This document shows positions 46,394-55,253 of a stretch of 64,000 nt of DNA, in pieces (the first letter of the stretch is position 1; each line of letters opens with the position of its first letter). The position numbers and the translations under genes are program-made. The notes beneath the pieces were generated by a model. The model searched no databases. It was not told where the DNA came from and was given only the letters and a program-made list of their open reading frames with translations. Source of the DNA: Kocuria marina. Its GTDB lineage: Bacteria > Actinomycetota > Actinomycetes > Actinomycetales > Micrococcaceae. The stretch covers positions 39,086-103,085 of the forward strand of contig NZ_JROM01000003.1 of the NCBI RefSeq assembly GCF_000786655.1. Reading direction: 5' to 3'.

Positions 46394-47362
46394 ATGGCCG
46401 AGGTCGATCTCTCCCTGCTGCGCCTGATCGTGTCCGTCATGGACCACCGCTCCATGGGCGCGGCCGCCCGCGCGCTGGGCATGGCCCAGCCCAATGTCTC
46501 CCGCGCCGTGGCCCGCGCCGAGCGGATGTGGCGGCTGCGCCTGCTGGACCGCTCACCCACCGGGTCCAGGCCCACGCCCGAGGGCCGCGCCGTGGCCGAG
46601 CGCGCCCGCAGGGTCCTCGCCGAGTACGACGGGTTCACGACCGAGATCGAGAAACTGCGCCTCGAGTGGACCCAGCACGTGAAGGTCGCGGCGTCCGTGA
46701 CCGTGGCCGAGTACCTGGCCCCCACGTGGTTGTCCCGGTTGCGGGATTCCCACCCGGGGCTGGAGCTACAGTTGTTCGTGTGCAACTCCGCGGAGGTCAT
46801 GCGCCGCACGCGCCGGGGCGTGGTGGACGTGGGCTTCGTGGAGAGCCCGGATCCCGCGGAGGGGCTGCAGGAGACGGTGGTCGCGCGGGACCGACTGGAG
46901 GTCGTGGTGGCCCCGCACCACCCGTGGGGTCAGCGCACCGAGCCCTTGACGGCCGCGGACCTCGCGGCCACCCCGCTGGTCATGCGTGAGGAAGGATCGG
47001 GAACGCGGCGCACACTGCTCACCGCGCTCGCACCCCTGATCCCCGCACCCCCGGCCATGGAACTCAGCTCCAATGCCGCGGTCCTCGGTGCCGTGCGGGC
47101 CGGGGTGGGCCCGGCGGTGCTCAGCGCGCTCGCCGTCGCGGAGGAGGTCGAGTGCGGGAACCTGGTGCGCGTGCCCGTGTTCGGGGGCGTGCTGGACCGT
47201 AATCTGCGCGCAGTGTGGCGCGCGGGCCTGGACACCGACGGCGCCGCGTGGCACCTCGTGGAGCTCGCGGCGCACGCGCACCGCGCCACCCCGTTCAGCC
47301 CAGATCGCACTGCGCGAGCGCGGCCAGCAGATCCTTGGCCCGGCGGTCCACGTTCTCGCTGA
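46394..47362 (+). CDS. LysR-family transcriptional regulator
   Basis: 322 residues. The N-terminal HTH is in VMDHRSMGAAARALGMAQPNVSRAVARAER (about residues 14-43), followed by a LysR substrate domain (VKVAASVTVAEYLAPTWLSRL...). It lies 70 bp from the divergent YeiH exporter, whose expression it most likely controls. The gene runs 68 bases into the convergent serine hydrolase gene, so the last about 22 codons overlap antisense. Confidence 0.88.
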   Translation: MAEVDLSLLRLIVSVMDHRSMGAAARALGMAQPNVSRAVARAERMWRLRLLDRSPTGSRPTPEGRAVAERARRVLAEYDGFTTEIEKLRLEWTQHVKVAASVTVAEYLAPTWLSRLRDSHPGLELQLFVCNSAEVMRRTRRGVVDVGFVESPDPAEGLQETVVARDRLEVVVAPHHPWGQRTEPLTAADLAATPLVMREEGSGTRRTLLTALAPLIPAPPAMELSSNAAVLGAVRAGVGPAVLSALAVAEEVECGNLVRVPVFGGVLDRNLRAVWRAGLDTDGAAWHLVELAAHAHRATPFSPDRTARARPADPWPGGPRSR

Positions 47363-48461
47363 GCATTTCGTTGGTGTGGAACGAGAACCCGATCCGCGCG
47401 TCCGGCCACACCCCGTGCAGACAGCCACCCGCACCGGAGTGACCGTAGGCCCGCTCCACTGGACCGTATGTGCCCAGGGGGTCCTGGACCTCGTAGCCCA
47501 GGCCGAACGCCACGGGGCGGTCGTTGACCGCGTCCCGGCCGTGGGACCACGTGCGCGTGAACGTCTCGAGGGTCGCCGGTGGCACGAGTTCGCCCGATGC
47601 CACGAGCGAGTAGAACCGCGCAATCGCATCAGCACCGGCGATCCCGCCTCCCGAGACCAGTCCGCTCGCGTGGAACGCGCGGGAATTGGCGGGCAGTTCC
47701 TCCCCGAGCAGTGCGTTGCCGTACATCCGCTCCACGATCCCGCGCCGCTGCGGATCCTCCAGGAACGTGCTGATCGTGTACCCGGGGGCGCGGAACACGG
47801 GAGCCACCCGGTCCTCGAGCTCGGCGGGCAGTCCCAGGTACAGCTCGAGCCCGTGGGGCCGGGCCACGTGTTCGCGCAGCAGCTGTCCGGCGCGGTGGCC
47901 CGTGACCCGCACGAGCAACTCCTCGACCATGTGTCCGAACGTCACCGCGTGGTAGGCCACGTTGCTCCCGGGCTCCCACAGGGGCTCCTGTCGGGCGAGC
48001 ACCGCCGCGTGCGCGGAGGCGTCCAGCATCCCGGCGGGAGGTTCCGGATCCGTGTACACGAGTCCCACGGTGTGGTCGAGCACCTGCGCCACACTCACGT
48101 GCTCCTTGCCGCGGGCCGCGAACTCGGGCCAGTAGCGCGCCACGGGCTCGTTCACGTCCAGCAGTCCGCGGTCCACCGCCATGGCCACGAGGGTCGCGGA
48201 GACCCCCTTGGTCCCCGAGAACATCACGGCCAGGGTGTGCTCGTCCCACGGCCGCTCGACCGCATCCCCCGGGGAGGACCGGCGATCGAACGAACCCCCG
48301 TGCAGCCGGATGAGCGGGCGCCCGTCCCGGTACACGCAGAAGGACAGCCCTCCGTGTGCGCGGCACAGATGCTCCTCGAAGGTCTCCCGCACCCGGCTCA
48401 CGGCGGGGCCGCGCAGGTTCGTGTGCGCCGTCGTCAGCTCGGTCCGGCTCCCGTCGGTCAT
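47295..48461 (-). CDS. Serine hydrolase, beta-lactamase/EstB family
   Basis: 388 residues of the class C beta-lactamase-like esterase family (S12 fold). The nucleophile SxxK is SGTKG (in AVMFSGTKGVSATLVA), the tyrosine element is YHAVTFGHM, and the third box is GHSGAGG in place of KTG. No signal peptide, so a cytoplasmic esterase or peptidase and not an exported beta-lactamase. It overlaps the LysR gene end-to-end and lies 9 bp downstream of the peptide ABC operon. Confidence 0.86.
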   Translation of the reverse strand: MTDGSRTELTTAHTNLRGPAVSRVRETFEEHLCRAHGGLSFCVYRDGRPLIRLHGGSFDRRSSPGDAVERPWDEHTLAVMFSGTKGVSATLVAMAVDRGLLDVNEPVARYWPEFAARGKEHVSVAQVLDHTVGLVYTDPEPPAGMLDASAHAAVLARQEPLWEPGSNVAYHAVTFGHMVEELLVRVTGHRAGQLLREHVARPHGLELYLGLPAELEDRVAPVFRAPGYTISTFLEDPQRRGIVERMYGNALLGEELPANSRAFHASGLVSGGGIAGADAIARFYSLVASGELVPPATLETFTRTWSHGRDAVNDRPVAFGLGYEVQDPLGTYGPVERAYGHSGAGGCLHGVWPDARIGFSFHTNEMLSENVDRRAKDLLAALAQCDLG

Positions 48462-48470
48462 CGTCCCACC

Positions 48471-50492
48471 TCAGCCCGCGCTCTCGAGAGTGGGTACGTG
48501 CTCGAGCAGGGACCGCGTGTACTCGTGCCGGGGATCGCGCAGCACGGTGTCCGTGGGCCCGTACTCCACGAGCTTCCCGTGCTCGAGCACCGCGAGCCGG
48601 TGCGAGATGTGCCGCGCCAGGGCGATGTTGTGGGTCACGAACAGCATGGCCAGCCCGCGCTCGCGCTGCAGTTCCCGCAGCAGTTCGATCACGGACGCCT
48701 GCACGGACACGTCCAGCGCGGACGTGATCTCGTCGCACACCAACAACGACGGCGCGTTCACGAGCGCCCGCGCCACGGCCGCCCGCTGTCGCTCCCCGCC
48801 GGACAGGTCACCGGGGCGACGGTCGATGTAGCTGCGTCCCAGCCGCACGGCGTCGAGCGCGTCCGCCACCGCCGCGCGCCGCTGCGCTCGCGAGAGCTCC
48901 CCGTTCATCTCGAGCGGCACCTGCAGCGAGTCGCCGATACTGCGCCGAGGATTCAGGGACGAGAAGGGCGACTGGAACACGTACTGGATCCGCTGCCGCT
49001 GCTCCCGGGTGCGCTGCCGCGTCCCGGGCGCGAGCACGTGCCCGTCCAGCAGGACCTGCCCGGTGTAGCGGTCGTTGAGCCCGGCCACGCTGCGGGACAG
49101 CGTGGTCTTGCCCGAGCCGGACTCCCCGAGCAGCATGGTGGTCCGCCCGGCCGGCAGGTCCATGCTGATCCCGTCCAGGATCACCGCCGGCCCGTACGCC
49201 ATCCACAGCTCCCGCACCGCGACCACGGGTTCGACGGACGCGCGGTCGCCGCCCGCCGTCCCGGGACCGGACGCCGCGGGCACCTCGGAGGCATCCCGGG
49301 ATGGGTCGGAACCTCCGGCTTCAGTGCCCGCCCGGGGTTCGACGACGACGCCGCTCCCGCGCCCCCGCGCCGCTTCCCCACCGCGCGGGGTACTCGCGTC
49401 GCGCGACCGGCTCGGCCCGGCGTCGTCGTCCCCGCCGCGGCCGTCGTCCCACGGCGCGCGCACCGAGTGGACGGGGGCGACCGCGGGACCGCCGCCCATC
49501 TCGCGGGCGCCTGCCATATCCGGCACCGCGTCCAGCAGCGTGCGCGTGTAGGGGTGTTCCGGGTGATGCAGCACGTCCCAGGCGGCGCCGCGCTCCACGA
49601 TGGTGCCGCGGAGCATGACCGCGACGTCGTCCGCGACCTGCGCCACGACCGCGAGGTCGTGCGTGATGTAGAGCCCCGCGACGTCGTGCTTGGTGGTCAG
49701 CTCGTACACGGTCTTCAGCACGAGGTCCTGCGTGGCGACGTCCAGACCCGTGGTGGGCTCGTCCAGGATGATGACCGCGGGGCGGCACGCGAACGCCATC
49801 GCGATCCCGATCCGCTGCTGCTGCCCGCCGGAGAGCTCGTGCGGGAACCGGCGCTGGTACGCGCGGTCGCTCGGCAGACCCACCTCGGTGAGCACCTCGG
49901 CCACGCGTGCGTCACGCTCACGGGCATCGCGGCCGAACTCGTGGGCGCGCAGCACCTCCGCGATCTGCTCCCCCACGCGCAGCGACCCGTTGAGCGACAG
50001 CGCGGGGTCCTGGGGCACGTACGCGATCGTCCCGCCCCGCAGCCCGCGCGTCCCGCGTTCGGTGAGCGTCAGCAGGTCCACGGCCTCGGGGTGGAAACGG
50101 GACGCGCCCGCGTGCAGTTCCACGGTGCCGCGGCGCAGTTCCAGCCCGGCGCGCAGGTGGTTCATGCACGCGAGCGCCGCGGTGGTCTTGCCGGAGCCGG
50201 ACTCCCCCACGAGCGCGAGGATCCGCCCAGGGTGCAGCCGGAAGCTCACGTCGTCCAGGATGAGCTCGCCGCCCGCGACCCCCACGCTCAGGTGGGACAC
50301 CGTGATCGCGGTGTCCACGCTCGCGCGGGGCACCACGGCGCGGGGGACGACGCCGCCACGGTCGTCCGCGCGCCGACCCGCCGTGGCGCGGTCGCTGCCG
50401 CGGCCCGTGGCCTTCGGAGCATTGCGTGGGGCGTTGGCACCGGAGGCGTTGGCGCGAGCCGCGGCGCGGGCCCTCTGTTCCGAGCGTCTCAT
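48471..50492 (-). CDS. Peptide ABC transporter, fused double ATPase (DppD-DppF)
   Basis: 673 residues carrying two complete ABC domains of the oligopeptide type. Domain 1: Walker A GESGSGKTT, signature LSGGQQQR, Walker B ILDEPTTGLD. Domain 2: Walker A GESGSGKTT, signature LSGGERQR, Walker B LLVCDEITSALD. They are joined by a Gly/Ser/Arg-rich linker. Energises uptake of di- or oligopeptides. The ATG at 50492 overlaps the upstream permease stop by 4 bases. Low-complexity N-terminus of about 55 residues precedes domain 1. Confidence 0.92.
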   Translation of the reverse strand: MRRSEQRARAAARANASGANAPRNAPKATGRGSDRATAGRRADDRGGVVPRAVVPRASVDTAITVSHLSVGVAGGELILDDVSFRLHPGRILALVGESGSGKTTAALACMNHLRAGLELRRGTVELHAGASRFHPEAVDLLTLTERGTRGLRGGTIAYVPQDPALSLNGSLRVGEQIAEVLRAHEFGRDARERDARVAEVLTEVGLPSDRAYQRRFPHELSGGQQQRIGIAMAFACRPAVIILDEPTTGLDVATQDLVLKTVYELTTKHDVAGLYITHDLAVVAQVADDVAVMLRGTIVERGAAWDVLHHPEHPYTRTLLDAVPDMAGAREMGGGPAVAPVHSVRAPWDDGRGGDDDAGPSRSRDASTPRGGEAARGRGSGVVVEPRAGTEAGGSDPSRDASEVPAASGPGTAGGDRASVEPVVAVRELWMAYGPAVILDGISMDLPAGRTTMLLGESGSGKTTLSRSVAGLNDRYTGQVLLDGHVLAPGTRQRTREQRQRIQYVFQSPFSSLNPRRSIGDSLQVPLEMNGELSRAQRRAAVADALDAVRLGRSYIDRRPGDLSGGERQRAAVARALVNAPSLLVCDEITSALDVSVQASVIELLRELQRERGLAMLFVTHNIALARHISHRLAVLEHGKLVEYGPTDTVLRDPRHEYTRSLLEHVPTLESAG

Positions 50493-51352
50493 CGAGTTCC
50501 CTTCCCAGTGGTGCGCACGCGGCCCGCGGAGGCACCGGCCACGGCGTCGGCGATCAGGTTGGTCCCCACCGTGAGCACGGCGATCGCGATGACCGGCAGG
50601 ATCACACCCCACGGTTGCAGGGACAGCGCGATCCGGTTCTCGTTGATCATGAGGCCCCAGTCCGGGGTGGGCGGTTGCATGCCGAGTCCCAGGAAGGACA
50701 GGGAGGCCACCGCGCCGATCGAGTAGGTCAACCGCAGTCCCACCTCCACCATGAGCGGGCCCATAATGTTGGGCACCACGTCCCGACCCAGGATCTTCCA
50801 CTGGGGGACGCCGTACATCTGGGAGGCCAGGACGTAGTCCTCGGCCACGACCCCGGCGGTCGCCGCGCGGATCACGCGGGCCACCCGGGGAGCGTGAGTC
50901 ACGCCGATCACGAGCACCAGGACCCAGCCCTGCGGGCCCAGGACGGTAACGGCCAGCAGCGCGAAGACGAGCTGCGGGATGGCGAGCAACACGTCCCCGC
51001 AGCGCATGATCACCGAGTCCAGCCACCCGCCGCGCAGCGCGGCGAGCATCCCCAGGACGGCACCCAGGCCCACGCCCACGACGGTCGCGAGCGCGGAGTA
51101 CAGCAGCAATCGCCAGCCACCGGCTAGGAACCGGGACAGCACGTCACGGCCCAGGTTGTCAGTGCCGAAGACGCCGGTCTGGAACGGTTTGCCCGCGAAC
51201 GAGTTGGTGCCGTACCCGGTCCACGCGGGCACGGCCAGCGGCCCGAGCACGGCGAGGAGCAGCACGAGGGCGGTGAGCACGATGCCCAGTTTCGCGGCCG
51301 GTTGCCGCAGCACGCGGCGCGTGAACGACTCCGAGGTTCTCTGCGCGCTCAT
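50489..51352 (-). CDS. Peptide ABC transporter permease (DppC-like)
   Basis: 287 residues, six membrane helices. N-terminal LRQPAAKLGIVLTALVLLLAVLG helix and large loop with GTDNLGRDVLSRFL, typical of DppC/OppC, and the EAA motif region EDYVLASQMYGVPQWKILGRDVVPNI that docks to the ATPase. It overlaps both neighbours by 4 bases, so the operon is translationally coupled. Confidence 0.92.
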   Translation of the reverse strand: MSAQRTSESFTRRVLRQPAAKLGIVLTALVLLLAVLGPLAVPAWTGYGTNSFAGKPFQTGVFGTDNLGRDVLSRFLAGGWRLLLYSALATVVGVGLGAVLGMLAALRGGWLDSVIMRCGDVLLAIPQLVFALLAVTVLGPQGWVLVLVIGVTHAPRVARVIRAATAGVVAEDYVLASQMYGVPQWKILGRDVVPNIMGPLMVEVGLRLTYSIGAVASLSFLGLGMQPPTPDWGLMINENRIALSLQPWGVILPVIAIAVLTVGTNLIADAVAGASAGRVRTTGKGTR

Positions 51353-52305
51353 GAGCGGGACTCCGTCCGCAGTTTCGGGTTGGCGAGGATCCCGACCACG
51401 TCCGCGAGCAGGTTCACGATCACGTAGAACGCCGCGATGATCATGGACAGCGCCTGGACCACCTGGACGTCACGCGTGTTCACGGCGTCCACCATGGCCT
51501 GACCGAGCCCGGGATAGCGGAAGAGGAACTCCACGACCACGATGCCCCCGGCCAGCCACGCGAGCTGCATCGCGATCACCTGGGCCACGGGCCCGATCGC
51601 GTGCGGGAGGGCATGTTTGAAGATCACCTGACGTTCGGGCAGCCCCTTGAGCCGTGCCATCTCCACGTACCCGGAATCCAGGACGTCCGCCATGGTGGTG
51701 CGGGTCATGCGGATCATGTAGGGCACCACCACCAGGATCAGGGTCAGGGTGGGCAGGATCAGTTGCAGCGGGTAGTCCCACACACGCGTGCCCGGCGCGG
51801 CCATCGTGACCGAGGGCAGCAAGCGGAACACGGTCGTGGACAGCAGCGTGGTCAGTGCCACGCCGATCACGAACTCGGGCAGCGCCGCCAGCACGAGCGA
51901 GATCCCCGTGAGCCCCTGATCCGCCGCGCGGCCCCGGCGCATCGCGGACCACGTGCCGAGCAACAACCCCACGGGGATGGCGATCACGGCCGCGATGGCC
52001 ATGAGCACCACGGACGCGGAGACCTTGCTCGCGAGCAACGCGTTGACGGAACCGCCCGTGGCGGCCGACGTCCCCAGGTCCCCCACGAGCAGACCGCCCA
52101 GCCACGAGAGGTAGCGCTCGTACCACGGGGCGTTGAGGTCCAGTTGTTCGCGCAGCGCCGCGAGCCGTTCGGGTGTGGCCTGCTGGCCCAGGATCGCCTG
52201 GGCCGGGTCACCGGGCAGCAACAGGGTGAAGAAGAAGACCAGCAGGGACACGGCCAGGAGCACGAAGACCGAGATGCCCAGCCGTTTCAGGATCATGGTG
52301 GCCAC
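51349..52305 (-). CDS. Peptide ABC transporter permease (DppB-like)
   Basis: 318 residues, six helices. Starts MATMILKRLGISVFVLLAVSLLVFFFTLLLPGDPA, the DppB hallmark with a GDPA after helix 1. The EAA loop is in VLDSGYVEMARLKGLPERQVIFKHALPHAIGP. It starts 4 bp after the substrate-binding protein stop. Confidence 0.92.
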   Translation of the reverse strand: MATMILKRLGISVFVLLAVSLLVFFFTLLLPGDPAQAILGQQATPERLAALREQLDLNAPWYERYLSWLGGLLVGDLGTSAATGGSVNALLASKVSASVVLMAIAAVIAIPVGLLLGTWSAMRRGRAADQGLTGISLVLAALPEFVIGVALTTLLSTTVFRLLPSVTMAAPGTRVWDYPLQLILPTLTLILVVVPYMIRMTRTTMADVLDSGYVEMARLKGLPERQVIFKHALPHAIGPVAQVIAMQLAWLAGGIVVVEFLFRYPGLGQAMVDAVNTRDVQVVQALSMIIAAFYVIVNLLADVVGILANPKLRTESRS

Positions 52306-52309
52306 GCGA

Positions 52310-53998
52310 TCACTTCCCTTCCCGGTCGATCCAGAGGGTGCGCAGCTGGAACCCGCTCACGGGCATCCCCGCGCGGTGTTCGGAACCACCGCCCACGTAG
52401 TTCTGGTACGCGTCCGCCTGGTTGAAGAACCCCCACACGATGTACCCGCCGGCGTCGTACAACCGCTTCTGGGCCCGCGCCACCAGGTCGTGCCGCGCGT
52501 CGTCGTCGAGCGTGGCCCGGGCCTTCTCGTACAGCGCGATGAACTCGGGATCCGCCCAGTGCGTCTCGTTGAACGGGGACGCCGGCAGGGTCCCGTTCGC
52601 GGTCTGGGGCAGGAAGCTGCGGGTGTACCAGAAGTCCTGGGAGAAGGGGTACTGCAGGTAACCGTCCCCGAAGAACGTGGTGGTGTCCACGCGGCGCAGG
52701 TTCACCGTGATCCCGGCCTCGGAGGCCTGCTCGGCGAAGACCTGGGCGGCCTCCACCGCGCCGGACTGGATGGGTGCCGTCACGAGTTCCACCTCGAGCC
52801 CGTCCGGGTGACCCGCTTGCGTGAGCAGCTCCTTGGCCCGGGCCACGTCCCGCGTGCGCTGCTCGAGCTGCGGCGTCCCCGGGTCGAACGGGGCGTACAT
52901 GTCATTGCCCACCGTGCCGTGCCCCGAGAAGACCTGCTCGACCATCTGCTCGCGGTCCACCACGAGGCGGAACGCCTCCCGCACGCGGGCGTCGTCGAAC
53001 GGTGCCGTGTCCACGCGCATGGTGAACGGCAGCCAGTTACCGGTCTCGGAGACCACGGTGTGCAACCGCGGGTCCGTGTTGACCACGTCGATCAGGGACA
53101 ACGGCAACTGCCCCACGACGTCCACCTGGGTGGAGAGCAGGGCGTTGACCAGCGCGTCCTGGTCGTTGAAGTTCACCAGGTGGACCTCGTCCACGAACGG
53201 TGGTTCCCGCCAGTAGTCCCGGTTGGCCTCGAGCACCGTGAGCTGACCGGGTTCGAACGTGCCCAGCCGGAACGGGCCGGTGCCCACGGGTGCGGCGGGG
53301 TCGTAGTCCACCGGCACGATCCCCATGGAGTACTGCGCGGTGGCGTCCACGAACATGGCGTCCGGTTCCGACAGTTCGAAGCGGACCGTGTGATCGTCCA
53401 CCGCCACGGTGCGCTTCAACAGGGCCAGCCCGGACGCACCCGTCTTGGGGTCCTTCGGATCGGTGACCCGGTCGTACGTGGCCACGACGTCCCGCGCGGT
53501 GAGTGGGCGCCCGTCGTGGAACACCACGCCCTTGCGCAGCCGCACGATCCACACGCGCCCGCCGTCCCGCGGCGTGGCCGACTCGGCGAGCACGGGCACG
53601 GGGACGTAGTCGGCGTCGAACTCGTAGAGCCCGTCGTAGAGGTTGATCACGCGCCCGGCATCCGCGGTGCCCACCGGCACGTGGGCGTCCACGCTGTCGG
53701 ACGCGCCGCCGCCCGTGAGACCCACGCGCAGGATGCCCCCGCGCTGCGGTGCGCCCGTGGCCCGGATCGCCGCCGCACCCGGTTGCTTGCCCGCTGCGCA
53801 CCCGGCCAGGGCGAACGACGCCGCCGCGGCGCCCAGTCCCATGAACCCGCGCCGGGAGAACGCGCCGTACCGCGCGGACCCACCACCGGGACCCCGCGCC
53901 GCGCGGGCCCCGGTCACCGAGGCCGACGGCGGGCAATCGGGTGGGGGTGGAACGGACGGTGCGGTGCGGGGTGGGCGGGGTGACGGTCGTGGGTTCAT
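52310..53998 (-). CDS. Peptide ABC transporter substrate-binding protein (Tat lipoprotein)
   Basis: 562 residues of the DppA/OppA (SBP family 5) type: LYEFDADYVPVPVLAES, WIVRLRKGVVFHDGRPLTARDVVATYDRV and later FRLVVDREQMVEQ. The exporter signal is twin-arginine and lipidated: FSRRGFMGLGAAAASFALAGCAAG (RR at about 49-50, lipobox Cys at 66). It follows an unusual Pro/Arg-rich 45-residue N-region, so a start further inside is possible. ATG at 53998. First structural gene of the operon; a 39-codon ORF and hairpins precede it. Confidence 0.9.
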   Translation of the reverse strand: MNPRPSPRPPRTAPSVPPPPDCPPSASVTGARAARGPGGGSARYGAFSRRGFMGLGAAAASFALAGCAAGKQPGAAAIRATGAPQRGGILRVGLTGGGASDSVDAHVPVGTADAGRVINLYDGLYEFDADYVPVPVLAESATPRDGGRVWIVRLRKGVVFHDGRPLTARDVVATYDRVTDPKDPKTGASGLALLKRTVAVDDHTVRFELSEPDAMFVDATAQYSMGIVPVDYDPAAPVGTGPFRLGTFEPGQLTVLEANRDYWREPPFVDEVHLVNFNDQDALVNALLSTQVDVVGQLPLSLIDVVNTDPRLHTVVSETGNWLPFTMRVDTAPFDDARVREAFRLVVDREQMVEQVFSGHGTVGNDMYAPFDPGTPQLEQRTRDVARAKELLTQAGHPDGLEVELVTAPIQSGAVEAAQVFAEQASEAGITVNLRRVDTTTFFGDGYLQYPFSQDFWYTRSFLPQTANGTLPASPFNETHWADPEFIALYEKARATLDDDARHDLVARAQKRLYDAGGYIVWGFFNQADAYQNYVGGGSEHRAGMPVSGFQLRTLWIDREGK

Positions 53999-54063
53999 GG
54001 TTCCTCGCAGGGGTGAACGATCCCGGGCGCGCAACGGGGCGGCGACGAGCGTGACGCTCGGAG

Positions 54064-54086
54064 GGTGTCGCGGGACGCGCGACACC
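54064..54086 (-). promoter_or_regulatory. Hairpin in the leader of the peptide-transporter operon
   Basis: Perfect 9-bp inverted repeat (ggtgtcgcg, 5-base loop, cgcgacacc). A smaller one (cgagcg/cgctcg, 54046-54060) follows in transcription order. Both lie between the small ORF and the substrate-binding protein start, as in an attenuator. Confidence 0.5.
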
Positions 54087-54110
54087 GATGTAGGGGCGGG
54101 CTGTGCCCAG

Positions 54111-54230
54111 CTACGGGATCTTGCTCAGGCGGGGGGCCATGATCCGGCGCCCGGCCGGCACGCACTGCGGTGTCAGATGATGCTGCACGGACTTGCGGAA
54201 CAGGGCGGACATGTCGGACGTGCGTCGCAT
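54111..54230 (-). CDS. 39-codon small ORF, possible leader peptide
   Basis: ATG at 54230 with a strong gggaggaag box, then MRRTSDMSALFRKSVQHHLT...PQCVPAGRRIMAP ending RLSKIP at TAG 54111. It is basic, has a single cysteine (about residue 23) and no membrane segment. It lies 112 bp before the operon's first gene with hairpins between. The good ribosome site and position suggest a translated leader, perhaps one that senses translation of a limiting amino acid. I do not recognise its family; actinobacterial leader peptides of sulfur operons look partly similar. Confidence 0.5.
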   Translation of the reverse strand: MRRTSDMSALFRKSVQHHLTPQCVPAGRRIMAPRLSKIP

Positions 54231-54353
54231 GCTTCCTCCCTGTGATCGAGGCCGACGGGTCGGTTCACCCGGCGGGAACGGCCCCACCGGTGTTCGGGAT
54301 CACATTCAACCTACCCCGGAACGGCGCACAAGTGTGCGCGATCCGGGTCGGTG

Positions 54354-55253
54354 TCACTGCGGGTCGGGCGGCCATTGACCCCGGCGTTGCAGGACGTCCT
54401 TGAGCAGGTCGGCCCGATCCGTGATCAGCCCGTCCACCCCCATGTCCAGCAAACGCTCCATGTCCGCGGGGTCGTTGACGGTCCACACCTGAACCGACAG
54501 CCCCGTGCGGCGGGCCAGGTCCAGGAACGCGGGCGTGACGATCCGCAGGGTCAACCGGTGTCCCCCGGGCAGCTGCACCGTGTGCTGTTCGGGCAACTGG
54601 AGGGTGTCGAACGGTGCCACGAGCCGCGACCACGCCGCGATGTGCGCCCGCCACAGTGCAGGCGCGATCTTCCGGGACACCCGGTCGGTCAGGGGTGCCA
54701 CGGCGGACACGGCCAGGAATCCGGCGGTGCCCAGGGTCCCGGCCGAGGACCGGACCCGTTCACCGGTGAGCCGCGTGATCCCGGCGAGCGCGCGGCGTCG
54801 TCGGGATTCGGAGAAGGACGTGACGCGCAACCGGTGCGCGGCGTGCTCCCGTGCCACGACCCCGGGCAGGGCGGCGACGGACGCCTCGTCCTTGACGTCG
54901 ATGTTCAGGCACGCCTCGGGCAGTGCCCGCAGCAGCTCGCTGAGCGTGGGGATCTCCTCGGTGCCGCCGATGCGCAGCTCCCGCAGTTGCTCCCACGTGA
55001 GGTCGTTGACGTTGCCGCTCGTGCCCGTGACGCGCTCCAGCGTGGGGTCGTGGAAGGCCACGACCACGCCGTCCCGGGTCGTGTGCACGTCCGTCTCGAG
55101 CCACACGAAACCGAGCTCCGCGGCGGCCCGGAACGCGGCCAGGGTGTTCTCGTGACCGTCCGGGGAGAACCCGCGGTGGGCGAGCGCGGCGGGGTGCCGC
55201 CGTGCGCCGAGGTCCCGGCGAGCGGCCGGATCGGAACGGGACGACTCAGACAT
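54354..55253 (-). CDS. Glycerophosphodiester phosphodiesterase
   Basis: 299 residues of the GDPD family. Catalytic start LAHRGFSPDGHENTLAAF (HRG and ENT), the metal residues ETDVH, and the second histidine in VVAFHDPTLERVTG are all intact, as is the final WTVNDPADMERLLDMGVDGLITDRAD. Hydrolyses glycerophosphodiesters to glycerol 3-phosphate and an alcohol. No signal peptide. It overlaps the HAD phosphatase by 8 bases, so they form an operon. Confidence 0.93.
   Translation of the reverse strand: MSESSRSDPAARRDLGARRHPAALAHRGFSPDGHENTLAAFRAAAELGFVWLETDVHTTRDGVVVAFHDPTLERVTGTSGNVNDLTWEQLRELRIGGTEEIPTLSELLRALPEACLNIDVKDEASVAALPGVVAREHAAHRLRVTSFSESRRRRALAGITRLTGERVRSSAGTLGTAGFLAVSAVAPLTDRVSRKIAPALWRAHIAAWSRLVAPFDTLQLPEQHTVQLPGGHRLTLRIVTPAFLDLARRTGLSVQVWTVNDPADMERLLDMGVDGLITDRADLLKDVLQRRGQWPPDPQ

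Noticed and set aside
47073..50726. 1217-codon open frame antisense to the hydrolase and ABC ATPase genes
   Set aside because: Antisense shadow without domains; the opposite strand has Walker and signature motifs.
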